A stretch of DNA of 64,000 bases from assembly GCA_017506865.1 (NCBI GenBank), contig JAFCMP010000279.1, positions 1 through 64,000 on the forward strand, read 5' to 3'. Position 1 is the first letter of the stretch. Each line of letters opens with the position of its first letter. The notes below the pieces were generated by a model. That model was not told the DNA's origin. It worked only from the letters and a program-made list of their open reading frames with translations, and did no database searches. Below, one piece after another: positions 26,201 to 37,170 of the stretch. This DNA comes from Tribonema minus. Its lineage: Eukaryota; Sar; Xanthophyceae; Tribonematales; Tribonemataceae. The translations under genes and the position numbers were made by a program.

Positions 26201-28779
26201 ATTACTCTGAGCTAGAAGTGAGAGGGGGGCGGCCGTGCCATCTTCTCCCCACGACGCTTCTGGGATCTTTGATTGGGTAAGGAGGCTTGTTGAGGTAACG
26301 CCCTCCGAGTCATTGACCTCGTCGAAATCGCATCAAATGGCGCGTTGAACATACACTCATGCCGCTTGTGTTGGTTCAGCAATCATACTTAGTTTGACAA
26401 GCTTGTTATTTGCATTATTATTTGCGAGATCATTGCCCAACTGCAAAGATTCTATATATTTGGAGTTCGGCTGATGCAGGAGCTTGCAAAACAAAAGGTG
26501 TCCCTGTGACAGAAGCATCTGACCCGTGACGGTAAGTTGTGAATCTTTCCTTGCGGCACTGGCGCAGGTGTGCTCCGGCAGGCGCTGTGAGCTGGCTTGT
26601 GCCAGCACGTTGTTTGAAGGCGCCACGATGTCAATTCATAGCGCAGATGTATATACAGCTTCCAGGGCAGTTCTCAGCTGTCATTCGCAATGCAGCTGTT
26701 TGTGTTATGCCTCACATTGTCAAGCATCGATAAGCTGGCAAGCGGCGGGACACTGATGATGAGAACGGACCTTCTAAGTTGTTGATAAGATACACATAGA
26801 TCTGGTGTCAGGGACGTCCACCATCTGGGCTTCTTTGCACCCTAAGCGAGAACCCATAAAAGGCACAGTAGGGGCAATGTATGGAGGGCAGACGCTGTGT
26901 TTGCAATAAATGAGGGGGTGAGTGAGACAGCAGCAGCAATGGCGCCATTGATGGTGGGCATGGTCACAACATGAAGGATCCATATGTTGCGGCATGAAGG
27001 AAGCATGGTGCAAGGCAGAGACACAGCGCGTGCGATAGAGTAGGGTGCCAATAATAATGGCACACTTGACAAGCGCACTGCGGCAATTGCAAATACGAAG
27101 CACGGGAGGCGGAGCTGTCACCACCATATCAGCACCAGCGTGCAGGCAAGGCTGTGACACCAGTGGAACCGGCAGCTGCGGCTTCTGCGTGCCCAGGAAC
27201 GCACAGGCGCCAGGTTATACTGCCGTCGGGCCGCAGCGGCATACAAGCTTCATACAGATCTGCACAGAATGATCAACTGTACTTCTGCTCCTCTTCCTTC
27301 CACATTGTGTGCTGTGCCAAAGTGCTTTCACACGTGCTGATGATCCCGGTTTGAGGTTACCTGGCAGCGCTCCATTGCTTTGCACATATGTTGTCAACCC
27401 TGAACTGTGAGTGGTGAAAGACGGAAAAAAAAATGCATAGTGCATAGAATTGCCAGTTGTAGGGCTGCAAAGGTGGACAAGGCTGTTGCGAAGGAAATGA
27501 TATACAGCATATAGCGAGTGACACTACTTCTAACCAGCGCTGTGCTACAAACAGCTCAAAGTTCTCTGAACTTGGCAACTGCAGCCAACACAAGTACGTG
27601 TACCTCGACGCCCAGTCTGTCATTGTGGAAACAATTTGACAGGTATACCTATATCATCACTTCATAAGAGCACTCATGCTCATCATCGTACATTGCGCAC
27701 ATGTGACGCGGCAAAGCAGCAAGCAGACAAGAAGAACGCATCACACGATAGGCACACCTGTGTCAATCAATAAATTGGCAGTGGGTGCATGGGCTCAGTC
27801 ACCACGTGCAGGAATGGCACGTAATTAATGCAGTGCAGCGGATTGTGTACCTCTGGGTGTGTAGGCTACATATATATATAGACTGCTGCTACAATTGGGG
27901 GCGTGCGATATACTGCATATTGCCTGAAAAGGTGCAAACAAACACGACCGTATGTGCCACGTGTGGCAGCGAGGCTGTCGCAGCTGCACCATCAAGTCTG
28001 CGTGCATAGCACCGACAACAGCGGCAGCAGCCAACTGAGTGTGGCGGAACGGCGAAATGTTGCTGCACTGCCGCAAGTAGGTGTTTGCGAGGAGCCGCCG
28101 CTGCCGATTCATGTCAGTGCGGCCTTGCTGCAGGCGCAGTAGTCGCCTGGACATGTGCTGGCTGAAAGTGGGCCCGTCACGCGCGGTGGTCCAAACGGTC
28201 TTGTGGGAGGAGCAGGTGATGCGCTGCAGCCGTGTTGTTTGTCAGGGTTGTCGGCGCACTGAGTCCTAGTGCGCTATACCCCACCCGCCAAGAGCTCGAG
28301 GGAGATGGCATGCAGGCAGGAACGGGTGGGTACAATGCATGCATGTGTCAGCGCAGGTTTAGTGAGGGCTCAGAGCACTATCACAAATGCTGCACGCACG
28401 CATGCCTATCACTGCAGTGGTATTCAAGTCACCCCAGCACAAGAGATTCTGCAGCAGTCACAACGCGACATTTGCAGAGAACATGATGAGCTTGAGTGCA
28501 CACTGCAATACCGCCATGACTACTAGGTGGCACAGATCACTAGCCTATCAAGCAGCGCTAGGGTTGCACAGGGTGGCACGTTGCTGGCCAAGGTGATCCC
28601 GCTGCTCACCCATCTACACTAAACTAAGGTGCATCCGGCGCTCCATTGTCCTACCAGTATGACCTGAGCTGCCGGCATGCCTTGCGTACATCTGTGCCAC
28701 CACGAGAAGCTCATTGAGCGGTATCTCCTTCAACCCTGCGAGTGCTTGCCAGTAGCACCATGTGGATTACCATGCCCAG

Positions 28780-29450
28780 CCTGCTACCTAGCGCGCACGA
28801 AAGAGAGGGGACCGGATGTAATGTGCGGCTGGGCCGGAGGCCAATGCCGGACCAGGAGCTACCAAGGCTCGTGTCCTCCACAAAGGGCGGATCCGAGCCA
28901 ACACGACGACAGCTGCGCAATCGGACCGACTAAGATCATGACAGTATCTCTTAGCCGGCGCAGCCAGGGACAAGCCGCGGACGCCAAGCCCTTGGGTAAG
29001 CGCATAGCAATCCGGCAGCGTCCTTAGCAGCACAAGTGCCACTGACGATGCAGCAAGCGAAGTTTGCGAGATTGCGCCAAGCTCTCTCAGCGCCCCACGC
29101 TCCTGGGGCATGGCTTGGATGCAGGCCCAGGACAAGATCTGACGGCCGGAGCGCACAAGCGGCACCCACGTGTCACCGACAGAGCTTGTTGAGTTGTTGC
29201 CCCCATGAGCGTCTTCCGGGAGCGTGTAGTGGGCCTTCGCTAGCCTATCGAAAGCGGCAACATGCACTGATGCCCCCACATTCTCGTTATTTCCCTGCTA
29301 CTCTCTCTTTCCTGCGGGCATGTACAAATCACACAGCGGCGCGTGCCTACAGCTCTGTAGACCCGCCTCTCAGAGCCGCCGCTCTCGCGAAAGCACGACA
29401 GTCTAATGTTACTTGCCTTCAGATGTTCCAAGCCCCGCAGAGATAGGCCG
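28780..29450. pseudogene. GC-rich block, possible decayed retroelement coding sequence
   Basis: Visibly richer in GC than its flanks, with long overlapping open frames on both strands (about 29,036-29,446 plus and 28,788-29,279 minus). The plus frame contains FARLRQALSAPHAPGAWL, reminiscent of the linker before the zinc finger of algal LINE-like reverse transcriptases (compare GAMGFLAQLPS in the element at 34,444-36,909). There is no RT motif and no clean ORF. This is a weak inference from residue pattern only. Confidence 0.2.
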
Positions 29451-29539
29451 CATGCGCTCGAATGCTTGGTAGCTGCATCTGGATTGCGTGCCAACACGTA
29501 ACCTCCTGTCGCGCAAATGATTGACCCAATGCTGCTTCG

Positions 29540-30376
29540 TCAGGTGTGTCTGTAGTGCCGTGATGGATGCCGTATGCAAAGTGTAAATAAACAAAACAAA
29601 CCCAGCCTTCGGTTCAACTGATGGACGAAGAAGAAAGTGGCTCGGTCCAAGTGAATTCGAATGTCCGAGATCATACTGTATGCCAAATATAGGGAGAGGC
29701 AGATTTTACTTTGGGGGGGCCTGTCGACTGTCGACAGCCTAAAAGTGAAAAAACTGGTAAAAGTGAAAAAACTGGCCAAAACTGCGTTGTCGACTGCAAA
29801 ATTTATTCTTGCGATGTCGCCTTTGTAGTAGTACACAGCGCGAGAGAGCAGAAGCATTCGCCCAAGAGAAGAGTATGAGAACCGCATAAAAGCTGTGCTG
29901 CAATCGTGGACTGGGCGGCCGGGCTCGTCACGCTCAGGCCGATGCTGCCTAATACAGCGGCTGTAGTCTAGAGAGCTTGCAGGCCGAGCTGGTGTGAACG
30001 TCGCTGCAACAGCATAAGACTGAAGCGCATTGCCAAGTGCACTTGACGAGCTTTCCATGACAAGCAAAACCAACACGACAAGACGCACACTCAGGCGACG
30101 CTTCCATTGATGCGGAAGTCGCGAGGTGCACGCTCTGCGCTGTGGAAAGTTGAGTAGAGCATTGCTGACGTGCAATGCTCTAGCATCATCAACAAGACAG
30201 CACGGCAATGCTATAGCATCAACAAGACAGACCGCCTCATGAATTGCTGCAACTCCGCCTTGAGGCCCTGATTGGCGTGAAAACGACCCGGATGCTAAAA
30301 AGCGACGCAAAGGCAAAGTAGCCTTCCTTGTGTCATGGGACATTGTGAACTGCACCATTGCATTCACAGGAAACAC
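29540..30376 (-). CDS. Unrecognised 278-codon open frame, may be chance
   Basis: The longest open frame of the desert. The product is Arg/Ser/Leu-rich with a hydrophobic stretch (RLVVLVLLV) followed by ATFTPARPAS, which faintly resembles a plastid leader, but no ATG is suitably placed before it. It also crosses low-complexity direct repeats (AAAAGTGAAAAAACTGG twice), which argues against a conserved protein. No domain was recognised. I give it mainly so the reader knows it is there. Confidence 0.15.
   Translation of the reverse strand: MFPVNAMVQFTMSHDTRKATLPLRRFLASGSFSRQSGPQGGVAAIHEAVCLVDAIALPCCLVDDARALHVSNALLNFPQRRACTSRLPHQWKRRLSVRLVVLVLLVMESSSSALGNALQSYAVAATFTPARPASSLDYSRCIRQHRPERDEPGRPVHDCSTAFMRFSYSSLGRMLLLSRAVYYYKGDIARINFAVDNAVLASFFTFTSFFTFRLSTVDRPPQSKICLSLYLAYSMISDIRIHLDRATFFFVHQLNRRLGLFCLFTLCIRHPSRHYRHT
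29722..29775. repeat. Small palindrome plus 17-bp direct repeat
   Basis: CTGTCGACTGTCGACAG (about 29,722-29,738) is nearly self-complementary and is followed by two copies of AAAAGTGAAAAAACTGG. A further GTCGACTGC lies just beyond. Confidence 0.6.
30153..30228. repeat. Perfect 9-bp stem hairpin and partial duplication
   Basis: GAGCATTGC and GCAATGCTC flank a 6-base TGACGT loop. The right half (CAATGCT, TAGCAT, CAACAAGACAG) is then repeated about 35 bases further on with small changes. Confidence 0.6.
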
Positions 30377-31559
30377 ACGATTCGAATGACCTACTTCAAG
30401 TTCAAATTGAAGTTGATAATCAGGACTTAGGTAACTTCAACAGCCCAACTTGCACTGATGCTCAGAACTCCAATTTCAATTATCTATTGAACTACAACAT
30501 CTTTTGCACTTTTGAAACTTCAATATCAATATGCTCTACCTCAGCAAGCCGCTCACTGCAGTCAGAAGTTATGGTAACTTCAACATCATAGAGATACTTC
30601 AACTGCGTTGTTTGGGCTGATCATTATTGTTGGCTTCTAACCCAAGTCGCTTTCTAGCATCCAGGGCCGCTTTCATGCCAATTGAGGCCTCTCGGCCGTC
30701 ATCGTTTAGCACCTCAGTGGCCATCACAAGGAAGGCAGGTGGGCATTTTCGCTTTGACACAGGGCTCTCTGCTGCGATGCAGCATCTACAAGGCTCCTTG
30801 CTTTGTTGGTCACAAACCTGCTGTTGCTATGTAGCCATACAAAGACAATTTCGGCAGCAGCGCATGGATCAATTGTCAAGGGCCTGCTGCAGATAGCAGC
30901 TTAGTGTGTGTCAGCAATTATTATTCTATACCTGCCGTCCTGGCGTGCCACTGCGTAGTCACTGCGATCTGCAGTAAGCTGCAGTCATGACAAGTGCTCA
31001 ACAAAAACTGATTCGGGATCTGACGCTAACAGAGCCCCAGATTTTTGCTGACCACATACCACCATTCGCAGCCTGCCAGTATGATGACAGTTTTCATCCT
31101 CAACAACATGATGCGGCTACCGCTTCTGGTGGCAGCAGTATCGACAGCATTTGATCAATCACGACAGCCTGTCAGCACAGACACTAATATCGTAGTGACC
31201 ATGCATGCACTGCATGCAGTCACAGTCAAGCTGCTTGTGGCAGCAGCATGAGCATCACAGACAAGCGAGCTCATATTATGTTTGTGTTGCATTCAAAGTT
31301 TGCTGGTCCAGGAGCCGAGCAGCCTGAGGCAAAAACTGAAGTGCCACTCAAGTGAACTCCATTGAACATAAAATACTGCTAGTATTAGTAGTGGAGATGT
31401 GCGACGCTGCTGCAGCCGCTCTTTTTGGACGCTTGATAGGGCGCAGCTGACGGTTGGGACAGCATTGTGTGCACCGGACCGGGTGTGTGCATTCTGCAGC
31501 GGGGTTTCAGTGCTTCATACAGCGATGGTCAATTCTTAACTGTTCCTGCTGCCATTGTT

Positions 31560-31700
31560 TTTGTTTGGCAGCAAGAAAATATACCCGATGCCATTTTATT
31601 GGTTGACAGCAAGAAAATATTACTTCTGTTTTAATAAATTGAAAATCATTTTTGTTTGGCAGCAAAAAATGATTTGTTGCTGTTAAACAAAAAAAAGGCA
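31560..31700. repeat. AT-rich block with repeated TTTGTTTGGCAGCAA word
   Basis: Variants of TTTTTGTTTGGCAGCAAGAAAATA occur three times (one as TTGGTTGACAGCAAGAAAATA), and the inverse complement TTGCTGTTAAACAAAAAAAA ends the block. A decayed small foldback element is one explanation; TTTGTTTGGCAG-type words also occur in the element at 1995-2332 (GTGTTTGGCAG). Confidence 0.4.
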
Positions 31701-33159
31701 GGAAGAACAGTTAAAACTATATTGGCGTCCTGACTTCCATACAATACTCTGAGGTTATAGCAATTCGTGGTGCGTACCAAGTATTACTACTACCAGTAAA
31801 TATACAGTTCTGTAGCGTTGCCAATTTGGCTTAACAAGTGCTTGCTCATTGACAAGCAATTGGCTCAAAACCATGCTAACTTAACTTGTTGAATAGTATA
31901 CATATGTCATTTATGCAAGACTGAGTGCACTCAGGCTGGCAAGTATCTTGCTCAATTGACACAACTACTAGTATGATTGGCAGCTGCAGCTGCAGCCGCT
32001 GATGCTGCACACATTTGCCTCATGCTTGAAAATGTAACATACACTTATATATATACATATATGATAGCTGCCTGAGCCAACGGTATCAGCCGCGCTCCGG
32101 CAATGCATTCAATTTGGGACTTGGTACTGCTGTGGCTACAGCAGTAGTCTGTGCCAAGTTCCGTGGCTCTTTCCTGCATGCATGCGCTGCGGCAGGCACC
32201 ACAATGGCATGCGCGCAATAATATAATAATTCAATTGCCATAGTGCTCATGATGATTGGTGATAGGGTCTCCTTTCTCAACTGCTCAGACAAACTCTTGC
32301 TACAGCTGCTTCACGTTCATGCGCCACATTTACCTCTTGTGGTCCATGTTTTGTCACATGACAACGTTTGGACAGCTTGGCTGTGAACATTCAGTTCAAG
32401 TTGGTCCATGTGGTGCCATGGTGGTGAGTGCAATGATTGAACTCTTAAACGGGGGCTGAGTGCCCGCAATGCAAGTGAGCTTCCCAGGAGTTTCTTCAAT
32501 GAGTTATTGGGCAGCCCCTTCAAGTCATCTTGTCTGTTTGCTCCACAGCCTGAAGAACTGCATACTGTGATGTCTGAACTGCAGATATTGCCACGTGTGT
32601 GCCAGTGGGAGCCAGCTGGGAGAGCCAGACACCTCCCACATGTGCAGAGACAACTGTAGTACTTTCCGGTGTTGCAGCCTCACGTGCATGAGCTCAAAAG
32701 CATGAGGAGCGCACTCTACACGCTTCAAATGATAGTATTTGTGCATTACAATCATGTCCAACCCTGTCCTGCGCTGTCCCATGCAGAATACACCAAGAAA
32801 TGTGCCTCAGCAGAAGCAGCAGCAGCAGCTAAATAAGGAGCTAAATCTTCATCTTTTCTTCCCCTTTTTTTCTCTTTTTTTCCCCCGGCCTGCCAACCCT
32901 ACAAAAAATTTGCCCAAATATATGCTGGAAACTCAGAATAGGGGCATGCATTTGGGGGGGGGGCATCATCAAAGTTTAAGAGACGTTGGTTACGGCATTT
33001 GCTGACAAGACATAGTGGGATGCCCCACTGTTGCCATGGCGCCCGTGAAAACATTTTGGTCATTCTTCTTTTTTTTTTGAAAGAAAGAAAATTAGAGAGC
33101 TGGGAAGTATGCATGACATGTCCACTTCAAGTTCGTGTTTGGCCTCGTCTTGCAGCTGC

Positions 33160-33900
33160 TTCTACTAGAAGTACTAGTACTTGGTAGGTGGTGATACAGT
33201 GGCACGTGCCAGCTGCAGCAGCCTGAGCTGAGCATGCTCGGCCAGTGCCACAGTCACTGTGGTGGAAGAGTCAGCCTGTCAGTGAGGGTCTCCTCTCCGA
33301 GTCAGCATGGGCGCCACTGGCATTCTTGCCAAGTGAGCACTATGTCGTCCTGTGGAAGCCGCAAATCCGTCCTATAGCCAGTGTAGTATTATTCTCAGTA
33401 CCGCAATACTACAAGTAGGTATTGACAATGTTTATTTCAAAAGAACTTGAAGTTCCGTCGGCGAGTCGCTTGCAGCTACTGGTACTACAACTACTAGTAT
33501 AGTAAACTCTGTCGGACTGAGTCCGTAGTCCATCTGCCAGTGCAGTGCGTGGGCTTTTGCGCTGCCGCGAGGAAGAATTTTGGCAAGTCACTCCATACTT
33601 CTCGTCAATGGTCATTTCAATGACTTCGGGCTTGAGAACGCCCAGATAATACTAGTAGTACTAGCAGCCTCTGAGATGTCCAACACACTATCAGCACCCA
33701 CATGTTCTTTGGGAAAACTTGAAATATTCTAATGTTCAAGTTCAAAAAAATGTGCATTGTGTCAACTTGAATGCGCATTGACGCGTCCACTTCAACTCGT
33801 CAACAATACCATAATAACTTTTGAAAATGGCATGCAGCATCACATTCAGAATCAGATTCTCCCCCCCCAAACTTGAAGTCCCCGTCCTACTAGTAGCAGT
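33160..33900. repeat. Cluster of TACTAGTA-type words
   Basis: CTACTAGAAGTACTAGTACTT, CTACTGGTACTACAACTACTAGTATAG, ATACTAGTAGTACTAGCAG and CCTACTAGTAGCAG occur within 740 bases, each spaced by ordinary sequence. The words are self-complementary. No coding frame accounts for them. Confidence 0.45.
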
Positions 33901-34034
33901 GTAGCGTGTTATGACAGACATGGCGGAGCCCAGAGCCTGAGCCTGTCAGTGAGGGGGTGGGCTCTCAGTCTGCTCTAGATCAATACAAATGGCAGCAGCA
34001 TTGCGTGAAGTCATTTTCATGTCACTGTAATATT

Positions 34035-34092
34035 TAGTATGTTACAGCAATCGTCAATGAGCCTAGTATGTTACAGCAATCGTCAATGAGCC
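34035..34092. repeat. 29-bp perfect tandem duplication
   Basis: TAGTATGTTACAGCAATCGT plus nine more bases occurs twice head to tail without differences. Confidence 0.85.
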
Positions 34093-34399
34093 TCTGAGCA
34101 CAGACTCAAAGTCGAGCCTCTGAGTCTGCCAGACTGAGTGTACAGCCACGTGAGACACTCAGACTGGCAGGACCGTCAAAAGCCTGAGGGTCCGACACCT
34201 TCAAAGGTTCAAGTAAAGCCTTGTTGAACTTGAAGTTTTGGTAGACTCTGGTACATGCAGTGTGCCCCAAGATTATTGTCGTACCTTCAGTGCAGGTGAC
34301 TTTTAAACCAGACTGAGTACAGTACACCTGTGCACGCAGAAAAATCAACTTGATGTCGACCTCTGCCACAACTTGAAGTTGTATATTATGTCCTGGACC

Positions 34400-36862
34400 G
34401 CATGGGCTGCGCGCACGATAAATCGGGCTTGCAATAACTAAATCTACGGAGGGGCCGGCGGTTCGGCGCTGGCCGGCGAGGGCCGCGGCACTTGCAACAG
34501 TGCGATGCGGCGGTAAGCGCTGACGTCGCCATCAGGGGCAATGACTGCGTTCCAGTTGTCGATCACGACACGTGTGAGCGCGCGCTGTAGCGCGAGGGAG
34601 GTGCGGCGGCGCCAGAAGGCAACGCGCTGCGCGAGATTGTAGCTGCCCTGCGAGCTCTGCTCGGCGAGTGCGTGTAGCAGCGCTTGGGTGTCGCGTGACA
34701 TAGCGCCGAAGTGGTCAAAGGCTGCGGAAAATAGGGTGTGTGTAGTGGGGTCCAGGGCCCCTGAGACTACGTATGTGTCTATCTTTTCCTGCGAAGCCGA
34801 TTCTAGCACGCGCTGCACATCGCGCGCGCCCCCCTGAGCCTGACGGAGGCGGGAGGGGCATGAGCTGTCACGTATGGTGACGTCTATGCAACAAGCTACT
34901 TCAAAGCCGCCGCGCAGTTTAGTGCACCGGCCTGCTGCTACCGCGTCGGCGCTCGGCTGCACTTTAGGGACTGGAAGGCAGATCTGGTTGCTGCCAAAGA
35001 CGATGTCCATGAACTTGTTGAACCCGTGGCGCGCCGCGTAGCGGCGGAAGGGGGCAAGGGTGTCCCGGTCGAGACCGCGGAGGTGGGCCACCTGCTTGAG
35101 CAGCTGAAAGAGCGCGTCTGCGAGCAAGTTGTGTCGCGTGACGTTAAGCCCTTGTGTGCAGCGGCGCAGGTGGGCACCCGAGTCCACTGGTTTATGGCAC
35201 TTGGGGCACCGCGCCGCAGCGGGGGCGGGGCGCTCCACGCCCAGGTGGCCGCCCCGCAGCGTCTCGCGGAATTCCGGCGGGGAAATGGTCTCCGCTGGGT
35301 CAGTGCTCGGCAATTGCGCCAAGAAACCCATGGCCCCCTTAGAGGCGCCGCTGCGCCACGCCGCGACTGCTTCCAACGCATTTGCTGCTTCAAGCCGACG
35401 CAGCTGCGTGGCGGAGAGCGCTGCGTCTAGCACCCGTGATAGCGCCGCTTGACGCCGCGGCAGCACGGCGGCCGGCGGGGCCTGGGCAGAGCCTGGCTCG
35501 CGCGCCACCGCTGGCGCAGCAGCGCGGTGCGCGCCGGCGCGAGTCCGCATGCCCGGCCCCGCAGCTCCGCCTGCCCGTTGTAGCAGATCGCGCAGCGCCC
35601 GCCACGCGCCGTCGTCCTGGCGCCAGTCCTGGTACCAGACCGAGGGCAGTAGCAGTGCGAGGGCCGATGCAGCATCGTCGCTGCCGCTGCGCAGCTGCTG
35701 CAGGCAGGTAGCTATCTGCGTGAAGGTGAAGCCGTAGCGGGCGTGCTGCAGGACGCGGCTGCGTGCCGCGGCTGGAAACGCCGCCAGTGCCGGTCCCATG
35801 CACTCGAGGGTACGTGCAGCAAATGCGGCACATGCACGCGGCGCTGCGCCCAGCACGCCAAAGCCACCGCTCCCCAGCCGCAGATGCACGCGTACCTGCT
35901 GGTGTGCTGGTAGCGTCACTGGGGCCCCGCCACCCCAGTCGGCGCCGCGTACCCATGCCACTGCCGCCGCCCACGGAGAGGGCGGCGCCGCCGTCGCCGC
36001 AACCGCCGGCGGGCCGCGGCGATCGTCAGCAGCCGCCGGCGCGCCCCCGTGGGCCGGCGGCGCGCCCTCGTGGGCCGGCGGCGTAAGACCCGCCGATGGT
36101 TCCTGCGCCAGCGCGGCCACGGCCGCTTGCGTGACGGCGTCGAAGCGCTGTAGCTCCTCGTGCGTGAGGGATGGCGCCGTGTTGCGCGCGACATGCCCTG
36201 CGCGGGCGGGGACGGCAAGACGCAGAATGGAGAAGGCAGCCTGCACATCCTCCATCTGCACCAGCTCCGCCACCAGGCGGTCGGTGCTGGGGGCACGAAG
36301 GGTCGCCGCTACGTGTGCGCGCACGAACTCCTCGGTGCCGACCGCCACCCCCATCAGCGTGATGCCGTCGTCACATACTGGTACGGGGACATTGGCGGCG
36401 GCGAAGATGGCAGCGGCGCGCTCGCGAGCGCCGCCTGAGGCCGGCACCAGCGCCGCGCATTTCGTGACGTTGACCTGAATGTTTAGCTCGCTCAGCGCCT
36501 GTTGTATGAAGCAGAACGCGCGACCGACGTGGCCGAGCACTGACGCGTCACAGCTGCGCGTCATGATGGTGAGGTCATCGAGGTAGCCCGGAAGCGCCAG
36601 CTGCGGGAACTTGGCGCGGGCAGCCACCATGGTGCCGCGCAGTGCCAGCGCGAACAGCAGCGGCCCCAATGGGTCGCCCTGCTGCACGCCCTGTTGGGAG
36701 AGGATGATGGCGGCGTCGGCGTGCCCATCTAGGCCAAATTGTAGCCAAGGGGCCCGGCCGGGGCCGTAGATGTGTTCGACGTAGCCGTACAGGTCAGGCA
36801 GATGCTCGGCCACCGCGGTGAGGACTGCCGAGCGCGACAGCGCGTTGAAGGCATTACTGAAG
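34400..36862 (-). mobile_element. 5'-truncated non-LTR retrotransposon copy
   Basis: Truncation at the 5' side is usual for elements copied by target-primed reverse transcription. The upstream boundary is sharp at about 36,862. The 3' end after the stop codon (34,444) is not well defined: no poly-A or tandem 3' tail is visible, and composition returns to that of the flank by about 34,390. Target-site duplications were not found by eye. Confidence 0.65.
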
Positions 36863-36909
36863 CTAACAATCCTGTGCTGACTTGTAAACATGCTGTCACC
36901 GTGCTGCAA
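34444..36909 (-). CDS. LINE-type reverse transcriptase, C-terminal portion with zinc finger and endonuclease-like domain
   Basis: The frame is 821 codons without a stop. Homology begins at about 36,862 with SFSNAFNALSR, which is motif A of the polymerase starting one base after its catalytic Asp codon should begin. Motif B is QQGVQQGDPLGPLLF (about residues 72-86), and motif C is YLDD (109-112) in place of the usual YADD. After an Ala/Pro-rich linker come a CX2CX8HX3C zinc finger (568-584), an RHN (592-594), and MDIVF and CCIDVTI (634-638, 673-679). These last two resemble the catalytic strands of the restriction-like endonuclease of R2-type elements. The RT fingers and everything upstream are absent, and the first ~15 residues read into unrelated flank. 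The frame is very GC-rich compared with its AT-rich neighbours, suggesting separate origin. It is either a 5'-truncated LINE copy or the last exon of a longer gene. Confidence 0.88.
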   Translation of the reverse strand: MQHGDSMFTSQHRIVSFSNAFNALSRSAVLTAVAEHLPDLYGYVEHIYGPGRAPWLQFGLDGHADAAIILSQQGVQQGDPLGPLLFALALRGTMVAARAKFPQLALPGYLDDLTIMTRSCDASVLGHVGRAFCFIQQALSELNIQVNVTKCAALVPASGGARERAAAIFAAANVPVPVCDDGITLMGVAVGTEEFVRAHVAATLRAPSTDRLVAELVQMEDVQAAFSILRLAVPARAGHVARNTAPSLTHEELQRFDAVTQAAVAALAQEPSAGLTPPAHEGAPPAHGGAPAAADDRRGPPAVAATAAPPSPWAAAVAWVRGADWGGGAPVTLPAHQQVRVHLRLGSGGFGVLGAAPRACAAFAARTLECMGPALAAFPAAARSRVLQHARYGFTFTQIATCLQQLRSGSDDAASALALLLPSVWYQDWRQDDGAWRALRDLLQRAGGAAGPGMRTRAGAHRAAAPAVAREPGSAQAPPAAVLPRRQAALSRVLDAALSATQLRRLEAANALEAVAAWRSGASKGAMGFLAQLPSTDPAETISPPEFRETLRGGHLGVERPAPAAARCPKCHKPVDSGAHLRRCTQGLNVTRHNLLADALFQLLKQVAHLRGLDRDTLAPFRRYAARHGFNKFMDIVFGSNQICLPVPKVQPSADAVAAGRCTKLRGGFEVACCIDVTIRDSSCPSRLRQAQGGARDVQRVLESASQEKIDTYVVSGALDPTTHTLFSAAFDHFGAMSRDTQALLHALAEQSSQGSYNLAQRVAFWRRRTSLALQRALTRVVIDNWNAVIAPDGDVSAYRRIALLQVPRPSPASAEPPAPP

Positions 36910-36940
36910 TAGGCTAAGCGAGAAAGCAAACCATGGCGCG

Positions 36941-36957
36941 CAGTATATATATATACA
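36941..36957. repeat. TA microsatellite
   Basis: A TATATATATATATACAT tract lies between the reverse transcriptase frame and the Smr gene. It could act as a TATA element for either gene, but similar tracts occur in introns and deserts here (5690, 27,870, 32,045). Confidence 0.5.
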
Positions 36958-37170
36958 TGAGCGTGTTGAGATCCTTTTACAAATGGAGTCTATAGTATCT
37001 TCATGTGTGTCATAGAGCTGTCGTCATAGAGGTGTCGGTCGGTCTTTTTTTTACTTCATGTTCTTGACTTGAAGTGTTCCGCGCACTACTTGCACTGCCT
37101 GTAGACGAAGTAGAAGCGGAGATGGCGGCGGGCACACAGTGCGGTTAGAGGTGCTGATGTGAGCTGATAG

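Larger units (their letters stand above)
19917..34443. other. 14.5-kb gene desert
   Basis: No intron-containing gene with family signatures was recognised on either strand. Open frames of up to 278 codons exist but are about what chance allows for a region this size. Contents that can be named are a 1.4-kb imperfect palindrome (21,878-23,275), a GC-rich possible retroelement relic (about 28.8-29.5 kb), small hairpins and direct repeats (29.7-30.2 kb), and AT-rich sequence with short repeated words (30.3-34.1 kb). Unrecognised spliced genes cannot be excluded, because single short exons are hard to see by eye. Confidence 0.55.

Noticed and set aside
35026-36478. Several long frames opposite or out of frame with the reverse transcriptase
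   Set aside because: Shadows of a very GC-rich coding frame; only the minus frame carries RT motifs.
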